A stretch of DNA of 13,270 nt. Source: Stephanodiscus triporus (Eukaryota > Bacillariophyta > Thalassiosirophyceae > Thalassiosirales > Thalassiosiraceae). The notes below the pieces were generated by a model, which worked only from the letters and a program-made list of their open reading frames with translations, made no database searches and had not been told where the DNA came from. The stretch spans positions 1 to 13,270 of the forward strand of contig JALLAZ010000630.1 in NCBI GenBank assembly GCA_036939755.1. The letters run 5' to 3'. The position numbers and the translations under genes were made by a program. Positions 1 to 9,100 of this stretch are shown in pieces. Every line of letters begins with the position of its first letter. Position 1 is the stretch's first letter.

Positions 1-359
1 ACCAACCTAGGAATAACTATATAGCTACACTAGATAGTGTACTTAATGACTCTTAGCAGCCCCTATCGGCTTGTATTGTCGATAATATTCTTGATCGTTC
101 AGTCCGTTCAATTTATCGTAGGAATTAGTACTTTTTCTGTTTGTCGTGGCCGTGGTCGTGGGTGCGTCCTCGATTCCCGGGACAGCCTTTCACCTCTCGC
201 AACGCCTCAAATTAATTTGAAAAGGCCGACGAGGGTGTGGGTTGACCGTCGACGGGTGTACTATTCATTGCCGTCTTGTCCTAAGCCGTTCGATCAACAA
301 AATCAAGGAATCAAGGAATTCAATAAATCGATCGTCATCATCCTAGCCAACAAACACTG
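1..359 (+). promoter_or_regulatory. Upstream region and probable 5' UTR of the ABCA gene
   Basis: No convincing gene is seen here. This stretch must contain at least the 5' UTR and possibly the core promoter of the transporter gene. It holds a short tandem repeat, AATCAAGG twice at about 302-317, and an AT-rich stretch just before the start codon. I could not identify a TATA box or initiator with confidence. The start ATG at 360 follows ACAAACACTG and is followed by G, a reasonable eukaryotic start context. A 107-codon open frame at 37-360 overlaps the ATG by one base but resembles no family I know. Confidence 0.45.
26..41. repeat. Short perfect inverted repeat
   Basis: TACACTA and TAGTGTA form a perfect 7-base inverted repeat around a GA spacer. 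It lies about 320 bases before the ABCA start codon. It could be a dimeric protein binding site or chance; nothing else supports a role. Confidence 0.5.
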
Positions 360-3300
360 ATGGGCTCGACGTCGTGGTTCCGCCAGTTCCAGGTGCTAGT
401 CACTGCGAACCGCCGTCTACTTCTACGTCGGCCGGTCCACCTCCTCGTCCTGCTCCTGTCCTCGGTCCCATCGGTCATCTTAGCATGGCTTGCTGGACGC
501 GATGCACGTGGTCCGTCGGGGGACTTTCCCCCCCTCACCGACTGTGGGATGGTGGACCCATACTACATCATCCAGGAAAGGACTAATTCCAGTCAGGATT
601 ACTACTATAACGAAATGCCACTATCGATGAACGAGGCGTGGAGGAGTGGTCTGGCGGTCTGGGTCATGGGCCTCGGTCCGACGTTCTCGGGGATATCTGC
701 GTTCCTCATACTGCGTGACGAATTGCAATCGAGGCGGTGGGGGACACTGCGGGCCGCTGACTTGTCCGCTCACCTGCTATCGTGGTTATTCGCCTTCGGG
801 TTCCTCGGCGTCGTCAACTCCTTCGCGGGGGCGATCGCATCGGCGGTCCTGCCAAACGTTCACGTCTTTCAGAGCGTTAGTGGCCTCTTTCCCGTCTTTG
901 GCACGCTCTTATTCTTGAACCTCGCCCTCGTGGCGGCGAGCTTCCTCCTAGCCGCACTCTGTGGGACGATCCAGTCGTTAACGTTGACGGTCTTTCTCGT
1001 CATCGCGATTTTGGTAGTGTCGTCTGTCCCGGCCATGATGCCAGTCGCTTGGGTCTCGGCGGATGCCAGTCTTGCTTCTTATGATGGCGGACATCTGACA
1101 GGGGGTTCCGGCGTCTTTTGGTTGTACGGATCGACTGAGCGTCTTCGGACTGACTACTCCTATAACGCGGGTCCGAACGACGACGCGATAAACACCACCG
1201 AGACTTATACACAGTGCGAGTCGCCCATTGTTTCCTACGACCAAAGTCGCAACTTCAAGACGCCGGACGAGCAGGAAGTGCCCAAAGAAGATATCTTCCA
1301 GGTGAGTTTAAAATGTGCTACTCTTATTATTTCCATGCGAGTGGAGTAAGCTTAACACTAAACACTGCTTCGGTATGCTTCATGTCCTTAATCAATGCGC
1401 TGCTTCGGTGGGTATATTAAATTTAGGGTTGCTACGTAGTTGCAGCAAGCTCGTTGACTCCAACCGGCGCTAGTTCTTTCTTCTGGTTTCTCATACCTCA
1501 GTATCATTTCATGGCTGCTTGGTCGAACATTCTCGGCTATACCTCTTTGCCTGGAAATACGTTTACGTTTGCAGAGTCAACGAAGTCTCCCGAATATCTC
1601 GCTCAATTGGCCCTGTCGAATTATAACGGCGGGAAGGGGTACGATCCAAGCAATACTAATGGGACATCGCTGTTCCCTCAAGGATCGACGATTATAATGG
1701 AAACTTACTGGGGATACGAGTACGGCATGGCCGGTCCCGCACCAGGGACAAGCAATTGTCCCTCGAGTGAAACAGTACATCTTTGTTTCGAGTACGAGAC
1801 GTCCTGCGCTTCTCCAAAGAAAGGTTATCCATCGAGTGGAAGCCCATCCTTGAATGATAGAATTGGTTTGCTCGCGTCTCTTGTCGTCATATATTCCATT
1901 CTCGCAGCGTATGTTATTGCGGTTCTTCCCATGGAAAACGGTGCTGCGATGAAATTCTATTTCCCATTCTACTTAAGCTGCAGACAGCACAAAGCCGAGG
2001 AACAGGACGGTATAGAGGCCATCAATGTGAGAAAATCTTATGGAAAGGTGGAAGCTCTCAAGCCCTTGAGTTTGACGATGAGATCATCACAAGTGACAGC
2101 ACTTCTTGGACACAACGGAGCAGGTCAGTCACTTGTTTTTTTCTGTGTCAAGGGAGTATAAATTTTGACTGCTCATCAATCTTTGTGACATTTCTATCCG
2201 TTAAGGCAAATCAACTTTTGTAAACCTGCTGTGCTGCGAGCAGAACCCAACGAATGGGGACATCCGTGTTCAGGGACACTCAGTTGCATCATCTGATAAG
2301 TATGCTGTTAGGAAAATGATTGGAGAATGCAAACAGGATGATATCCTGTGGCCGAACCTCACTGCAAGAGAGCATTTGGAACTCTTCGGCGGTCTTCGCG
2401 GTGTGAGCAAGGAAGATATGGCTCACACCGTACAGCGCTGGTTGGATTCTGTTGATCTTGACTTGGTTCAACACACTAGAGTGAGCTCTTTTAGCGGAGG
2501 TATGAAGCGACGTCTCAGTGTGGCACTCGCAACCATTGGCAACGTCAAGATCGTCGTTCTCGATGAGCCCACGACAGGTATGTTCAACGTGAACCCTAAA
2601 TTTCAGGATTAGCTTTATGTGGACAGACAATTCATACCACAGGTATTGTCCTTTTGCGCTCGGCATAGGAATGGACCCAGTGTCACGACGGTTTGTATGG
2701 AAACATATTTCAGATATCAAAGATGGAAGAGTCATTCTCCTCACAACGCATGCAATGGAAGAGGCCGACAAATTATCAGATCATGTTGTAATATTGAACC
2801 ACGGCACCGTCGCAGCTATTGGCTCGCCCTTAGAGTTGAAAACGAAGTATGGTTCGGCACTTCAATTCTCACTCATTTATGATAAAGGAGACATAGAAAG
2901 TGTAGAAGAGTCCGTGAAAAATATATTCAGGGATTTCTTGTCGTTTGTCGAGTTTGAGTCGGGTAGTAATGGCTACTCCACTCTCACAATCAAAAAAGTG
3001 TGTAAGGAACACGGAAACAGAGGACCGGATGGAGTAGTGCCAGACATAGGAGTTCCGGTCGCTGCACTATCAGCATTCATCGGTTGGTTGGAAGATGACT
3101 CCTCACCGATTCAAGAGTTTGGCATTTCAAACTCATCTCTAGAAGAAGTATTCATTGCAGTTACTCGCTCCGCACCACCATGTTCCACACAACACCAAAC
3201 CAACACCCGTGGATGTTGCTTCTGTTGTAGGAAGAGACAGCCCATGTCGTCCGCGGAGGTTGCAATTACTGAATGCACCAACGCGCTACCGATCCCATAT

Positions 3301-5909
3301 CAGAATATGAATCACTTGCCAAAGATCAATATGCCTACTTACTCAAGGGAGTTGTCAGTGCGAAAGCAAATAAAAGCTTTATGTTGCTTCTTCTTTGTGC
3401 GAAATTGGACCGGCCGTCCTTCCATCATAAACTGGACAACAACTGTGGTCTTTTCTGCGCTCGGCATGGTCAATGGTGAGTCCGGAACTAGGAATAGTCT
3501 ATTTTTCATTGACCTACAGGTACTGACAATTTTTTCCCTTAAGGATTCGGTATGGCCAGAACATGGCCATCTTGGGGGGCAGTGTTTATGCTCCTTGTTC
3601 CTGTATTTCTTCTGTCATTCATGCTGATAAGCGTAATATCACCTATTTATAGCGACAGAGATACGGGAATGTTCAAAATGCTTTCCACCCAAGGAATGCT
3701 GGAGCCCTCATTTCTCTTGGGCATTTGGCTCTATTCACTAGTTGTTCAGTTTGTGTATTCTTTCGTATTCTTGACTCTATTCTTTGGATCGAGTATATAC
3801 CGCAATGCGTCAACTTGTGACGATTCGAATGATTACCATACATGCCATGGGTTTGGTAATAGGCCGTGAGTTTTGATTGGACAGAGTCACACCTACTTCT
3901 CGGAAAATTTCCCATAGCTAAAACCAACACTGACCCTTCATTTGTTGCAGCGTTGCGTATCCTTTGGGTGTGCTGTCAGGGTCCTTCAAAGGAAATGATG
4001 TATCTGTCTATGCGCACTCTGCCCCAGGCGGCTATGGTATGGTACTGGGAATCATCGTCTTCTTCTCCGTAGCATTCCCCGGCGCTGTCCTATCCGGTGC
4101 TTTTCTCCCAGGTTTCAAGATCAGCCTCTTTGGGGTCACTTTGCTACTATTGGTCGCTTGCGCATCCCCGGCTATTTTGTATATGATGAACTTGTTCGAT
4201 TATGAGTTCATGGGAAATTGCCAAGACAAGTTACAAGGTGTACTAGACTCAGGAAGTGGCATCACATTGGACAATGCACGTAGCGATTTCGTGGAGTGGG
4301 TTGGCTGGCAGGTTACAGACCCAGTCGCCCTAACCCTGCTCTGCACTCCTGCATATGCAGCAATCCTACCGCAAATGGGACTCTTTCAAACGTTGGTACT
4401 CTCACTGATGTCTCAAGTTGTAATTTCCACCGAACCCGAGGAATTTCTGGATGAGTTCATCAATCAATTGACGGATGGCGGTGCGGCGTGCTCAGGGGCG
4501 CAATGCGAATTCGCGTACGCCACACAACTCTACACTAAAAATATCGGTTTCATGTTTGTTGGGGCACTTCTTCTATCCATCCTTGGTTTGGTGATGGCAA
4601 CTGTATTCATTTATCCTCCAAGTGCTATGATTCGTGCAAAGCATTTCGCTTGCAATTTGTTCAACTGCCGCAGAAGAAGAGGAGATATTGAAGAGATGCA
4701 AGGGTTTAGCGAGATGGAAGAGGTAGTCACTGAGAGGAATTATGTTCATTCCATCATGCAGCCATTTCTTAAACCTGCTGACTTGGAAGCAAACGAGTCT
4801 CCAACTCCCCTTCTCTCGCGCACCATTGAAAGTAATCGGAACAAACTTCCACCAATTGTCATGCACAAACTCCGGAAGGTGTTTCCTCCTCTTGGTGGGG
4901 CGCCAGAAAAAGTAGCGTTGGAATCCCTCGACCTGCATGTCCCAAAGGGAGAAGTTCTAGGATTATTAGGGAAAAATGGTGCGGGAAAAACAACGGCGTT
5001 GAACATACTTGCTGGAATTCACAGCGCGTCTAGTGGCATTGGTCTCATCTCTGGTTATGATGTTGAAACTGAGCTTAATTGTGTGTATGAGCGCCTTGGT
5101 AATTGCCCTCAATTCGACTGTTTTTGGAAAGATCAAAGCGTACAGAGACATCTTGAATTCTACGCTAAGTTGAAAGGAATCGATGATCCTAACGCTGCTA
5201 TAGACATTGCACATGCTGTTGGACTTGGAGCGCCTGAGGTATTCACACGGCAGAGTGGAGCCTTGTCTGGCGGCATGAGAAGGAGGCTGTCGATCGCCGT
5301 TTCCCTGCTTGGGTCCCCGAACTCATTGTTGCTTGATGAGCCGACAACAGGATTGGATCCTTCAACCAGAATTGAAATCTGGAGCCTTTTGTCGTCGTTT
5401 GCAACACCTGAGCGGGCTATCATTATCACCACACACATGATGCTAGAAGCAGATACCCTGTGCAATAGGATAGCAATAGTTGCAAAGGGTAGATTGAAGG
5501 TGGTCGGAACGCAAGTGAGTTCAATTTTGACGGTGTCGCTGCACAGTCGCACTTCCTCTTTCCTTGATTTTGCATACCCTCACACACACCCTGTCTTACA
5601 AATGTGAAATCTCAGCAACATCTCAAGGATAACTACGGCTCGGGTTACCTTCTTCAGCTGAATTTGGCCAACGATAACGAACAGGCGATCGAGTCGTTGC
5701 TAACTTTTGTACGAGAAACCATCCACGATAAGGCAAAGATAGTGACAAAGCAGGCTAGAACAATCCACATCAATTTGCCGAGAGAAGTGAAGCTCCTAAA
5801 AATTTTCACAAGCCTTTATTCGGAGAGGGCAGCGTCAGAGGCGATGATAAATCAATTCCTTGTCTCGCAGAGCTCTCTAGAGGATGTATTTGTAGCGCTT
5901 GGAGAATGA
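360..5909 (+). CDS. Full-size ABC transporter, subfamily A (ABCA-type), seven exons, about 1,665 aa
   Basis: Probable lipid or amphipath transporter in a cell membrane. Exons: 360-1301, 1427-2123, 2206-2577, 2669-3475, 3544-3865, 3951-5514, 5616-5909; the joined frame is 4,998 bases. Visible architecture: TM1 near residues 26-46, TM2-TM5 at about 97-231, a loop, TM6 at about 460-483, then NBD1. NBD1 has Walker A GHNGAGKST (542-550), signature FSGGM (642-646), Walker B VVLDE ending at E667, and H-loop H698. The second half repeats this: membrane segments at about 922-1128 and 1245-1269, then NBD2 with GKNGAGKTT (1387-1395), LSGGM (1485-1489), Walker B LLLDE ending at E1510, and H1542. A C-terminal domain typical of ABCA proteins follows (QHLKDNYGSGY). 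Both ATPase sites look intact. The start is supported by a typical ABCA N-terminus (WFRQFQVLVTANRRLLLRRP). The substrate cannot be told from sequence. Nearest named relatives would be ABCA1/ABCA3-like proteins. Confidence 0.93.
1302..1426 (+). other. Intron 1 of the ABCA gene (125 bases, phase 0)
   Basis: The donor is GTGAGT after ATCTTCCAG and the acceptor is ATTTAG. Joining gives DIFQ-GCYVVAASSL in an open frame. The later AG at 1444-1445 (TTGCAG) would break the frame, so 1426 is chosen. The intron carries in-frame stops. Its 3' end has only a weak pyrimidine tract. Confidence 0.85.
2124..2205 (+). other. Intron 2 of the ABCA gene (82 bases, phase 1), inside Walker A
   Basis: The donor is GTCAGT after GGAGCAG and the acceptor is GTTAAG. 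Joining restores GHNGAG-KST, the P-loop of the first ATPase domain, which makes these junctions near certain. Retention of this intron would remove the catalytic lysine and end translation shortly after. Confidence 0.95.
2578..2668 (+). other. Intron 3 of the ABCA gene (91 bases, phase 1), just after Walker B
   Basis: The donor is GTATGT after ACGACAG and the acceptor is GGCATAG. Joining restores DEPTTGMDPVSRR, the canonical segment after Walker B. The earlier TTTCAG at about 2602-2607 is followed by an in-frame TAG and is rejected. Confidence 0.93.
3476..3543 (+). other. Intron 4 of the ABCA gene (68 bases, phase 1)
   Basis: The donor is GTGAGT after GTCAATG and the acceptor is CCCTTAAG behind a T-rich tract. 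Joining gives ALGMVNGFGMARTW inside the second membrane domain. A competing acceptor, CTACAG ending at 3519, leads to a TAA within a few codons and is rejected. This is the shortest intron in the window. Confidence 0.88.
3866..3950 (+). other. Intron 5 of the ABCA gene (85 bases, phase 2)
   Basis: The donor is GTGAGT after ATAGGCC and the acceptor is TTTGTTGCAG. Joining gives GNRPVAYPLGVLSG in frame. Both sites are close to consensus. The residues just before the junction (STCDDSNDYHTCHGFG) are hydrophilic and look like a short loop between membrane segments. Confidence 0.88.
5515..5615 (+). other. Intron 6 of the ABCA gene (101 bases, phase 0)
   Basis: The donor is GTGAGT after GGAACGCAA and the acceptor is AAATCTCAG. 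Joining gives VVGTQ-QHLKDNYGSGYLL, which matches the conserved ABCA segment that follows NBD2 (typically IGSPQHLK..FGSGY). Junction confidence is high. Confidence 0.95.
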
Positions 5910-6169
5910 TTGGATATTTTTCTTAAGAGAATAACATGCTTCTAATGTGACCCATTATTTTTTGAGTCATGTGAACTGAGGTAGAGTACCAGAGTGCCGA
6001 TACCGCTGATCTATTTCCATCGAGACATCAGACCCTGTCTATCTGTTGTCACACATCAGCTCAACCATATGATGGCCTCGACGGACCATGCCGTCGTACT
6101 TTCCACCCATCGACTGTGTCACAAAACTATTTAGTGCATGAGCATGCTCTGAGTCTTTACTGTCGCTAT
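5910..6169. other. 260-base intergenic gap between convergent genes (both 3' UTRs)
   Basis: The stop codon of the transporter (TGA, 5907-5909) and the stop codon of the CPSF1-like gene (TGA on the minus strand, 6172-6170) are 260 bases apart, so both 3' UTRs and both polyadenylation sites probably lie in or beyond this gap. No canonical AATAAA is seen on either strand within the gap itself. Small symmetric elements are present: CGACGG/CCGTCG around six bases at 6079-6096, and the 10-base palindrome GAGCATGCTC at 6140-6149. No gene is seen. Confidence 0.7.
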
Positions 6170-9100
6170 TCAAATAACAGCTGCAGCGCATCCAAGTTCA
6201 AGGAGATTATCCATCACCAGTCCAACTGTTGAGCCAATTGAACTTGCCAATGCTTCTTGGTCCGGCAATGACAGATCCACAAATTTCATTACAATATCGC
6301 CATCAATGACGCCCTTCATTCGGTCATTAGTACGGCATCCAGCTCTACGAGTAGATCGCCGATACAAGCGCCATGCCATGTGACTAAGGGCACAGTTTGC
6401 CTCTAGTGCATTGCTCATGACGCTCTGCAATGCAGTCAAACGCCAATATGTTGGCTCGCTTAAAGGAACGATAGAGCATAAACTTCCGTCTGTTGTGCCG
6501 AAATGTATTGCAAATCTTTGATCGTCTTCCAGTCGTCCAAAGAGGGTATCTTGTTGCTTCAATGCGGCCAGCGTACTGTTAGTGGTGCATGAGTTGAACA
6601 GCAAACTAGATTGACACCAGTGACTTTTCAGTGTGGTGGTCTGTGTGCCCATGTGAAAATCAGCTCGGCTGACAAGTTTATTTCCACCTCTCGCGGCAGC
6701 ATCGGTCGGGGCATATTGGAGGAAGGAGAGATTCTGACGATCGTCGTGACAAACAAAAGTCATGGCACCCCCCCTGCTGATCAAGCCTGCTGCGAACACT
6801 TGGTTTGGTTCATAATCCTTTGCGAGCAAGGTCAAGCTCTTGTCGCTCTCGCGCCAGACAAGGAAATGCAGCGAGTCGTATCTGCATGGAGGTTGGACGC
6901 AGATGATGCGTGAGTAAGCAGTCAGTACCATATACAAAAATGAAGTAAAGTGCCGCCTGCAATAAACTCACGCGTCACTCAGCAAGAAGAACGTTTTGAA
7001 GAGCAATATTTCTTGAATTTGCATGTGTGCGTGGTAGAAACCCACTTGGGTCAACTTGCCATTACCCCACTGCTCCACGGTCACTTCCGCACCCGCTCCA
7101 ACAACCATACGATACTTATCTTCTGACTTAAGCGAAGACAAGCTGGTCACCGGACCTAGCGCCATCTCTTTCTCCGACTTAAGTTTAAGATGCAGTTGAG
7201 AGCTCTTGTTGCCTTTGCTCAGAACCCTTTTCTTTGACTTCCTGACTTGAAATAATAATAATCTTCCCTTAGAAGCAAGATCTTCCCCATCGTGATCTAT
7301 GGCACTTGTGCCAACTCCTATAAACAAATTTACTTCTGGGACGTCTTCGCTGTCCTCGACAACCTTGAATTCAAGCATCCGCAATTAAGAAAATTTTGTT
7401 GAGCAAATCAACGACCAGGGGGGGAGTGAGAGATGACACGAAGAACTCGAACTTACATCTGTCAGAAACATGACCTTCAAAGCAGTGCCATGCTCGAATT
7501 CATCCAGCTGATACCTATCCAAAATATTCCACTGGGATGAAGCGTCAGCGAGCCACAGCTCGTATTTACGGGTCGGCATGGGAGGAGCAAGGCCAAGACC
7601 TTGGTCAATAGTGAAGCAATCTTCTCTCTCTATTTCCTCTACCCATTCTTGCTCCATGTCGAATCCACCCAAATCCGCTTCAACTTGCTTCCGTACCATA
7701 GCTGCCTCTTTCTCATCTTTGGCTCGTTGTCGTTCTTCCGGGCTTAGACCATCATCATTCAAATCCCTTTGATCTCCTTCAATTTCATGAGATACAAGCA
7801 TGGCATAAACAGGGCGAGATGGAGTAGAGATGGAGGCATCGTCGATGAACTGTCAGGGGCGTGAGAGAATGGTATGTTAGCGAACCTTATCACACGAATT
7901 AAATCGTAAATGCATGAAAATCACCTCAATGTGGCGCACAGTAACACCCAATGGAACTTTTTGTATAGAAATGCCACCTCCAGGAATAAGCCCATGTGGT
8001 GCAAACACATCCCATAACCCATTGTAAAGAGTGAGTCGTTGAGATCCGATCCGTCCAATTCTTTCATGAACTGTGATGAATCCATTGTTTGCATTCCGGA
8101 ACACGGCTGGCATTTGTGTACAGAAGCCTGACACTGGCACTGGACGGCCTCCCGCGGGGCTTACATGCCGAGACTTGTGAGAAACTACCGTTGGTGCTCC
8201 TCGTTCCGAAACAAACCAGAGAGGTCTGGGCGTTGCTGCGAAGAGCCCATCTTCCCCGGAAATGTTACAGAAGCGATGCAGTCGGCTGGCGCGGAAGTTC
8301 GCCTGTGCCGATTGTTGGGGGGCTATCCCTTTACGACGAAGTTTTATCAAGTGCCGAGCTGCTTCTTCGCTGGGCCGCGTTACATTGAAGAGGGGCACTC
8401 TCGAAAACTCGAGGCGATTAAGATTGGAACTACGCTTGGATCCCGAATAAAGGTGTAAGTCGCCCTGAGAGGTATCAACGAGGACACAAAGTGAGCGCAG
8501 CATCCAGGAATCCTTTTCTTCGTCAATGATAGACATGTTCCCAGAAATGCTCTCGGGTTGGAGTGAAGGTCCTGCAACAAAGCAGCGAATTTCTGCAACT
8601 TCAACTTCGTGATGCTCTGGGCGACGTATGGTTACTCCTTGCCCAAGAATAGCAGTGCCGTGGCCGCATCCATTTGCCTGCCAAATTGGAGAAGCGCAAG
8701 ACGATTCCGACTGGCATTCAACTCGGGGGGAAGCCAAAACATCCTCATTATCGAAAATTTGAAGCAAACCCGAGCGGCGACATATGGCAACGACTATTCG
8801 ATTGTGTGACAAGGTGGGCATCTGTAGACTGTCGAGTTTTGCGGACCAGGTACCATGCATAGAAAGACGGTCGGGAGGAAACGAGAGCGAGGATGATGGG
8901 TCAGGGATGGTAGAAACTGAGCTACTTGTGACTGCCAATGCTTCGTCTGAATCAGCCAGAGAGTTTGGCGAATCAAAAATTTGGCTCGGCAATGATATCA
9001 CATCTAACGCCTTCATAGTTCAGCAAACAGCTAGTTGAGAGCGAGAAGTTTGGAAGTCAGCGGTTCTGACTAAAATAATGATCTATCGCGCTGTACTCAC

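Noticed and set aside
37..360. 107-codon open frame just before the ABCA start codon
   Set aside because: It has no recognisable domain, ends over the ATG of a well-supported gene, and its middle turns Arg/Pro-rich in a manner typical of chance frames. An upstream ORF role cannot be excluded but is not supported.
2289..2700. Possible pseudogene, because the ABCA frame is broken many times
   Set aside because: Every break coincides with a GT-AG intron that restores family motifs, and both ATPase sites are complete.
2289..2771. 160-codon minus-strand open frame across ABCA exons 3 and 4
   Set aside because: It lies opposite well-conserved NBD1 coding sequence and has no family resemblance.
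6079..6149. Hairpins in the intergenic gap as transcription terminators
   Set aside because: Stems of six bases and a 10-base palindrome are weak, and eukaryotic polymerase II termination does not rely on such hairpins.
8089..8458. Overlapping plus-strand open frames of about 100 codons
   Set aside because: They are antisense to CPSF1 exon 2, which reads as conserved propeller sequence on the minus strand.
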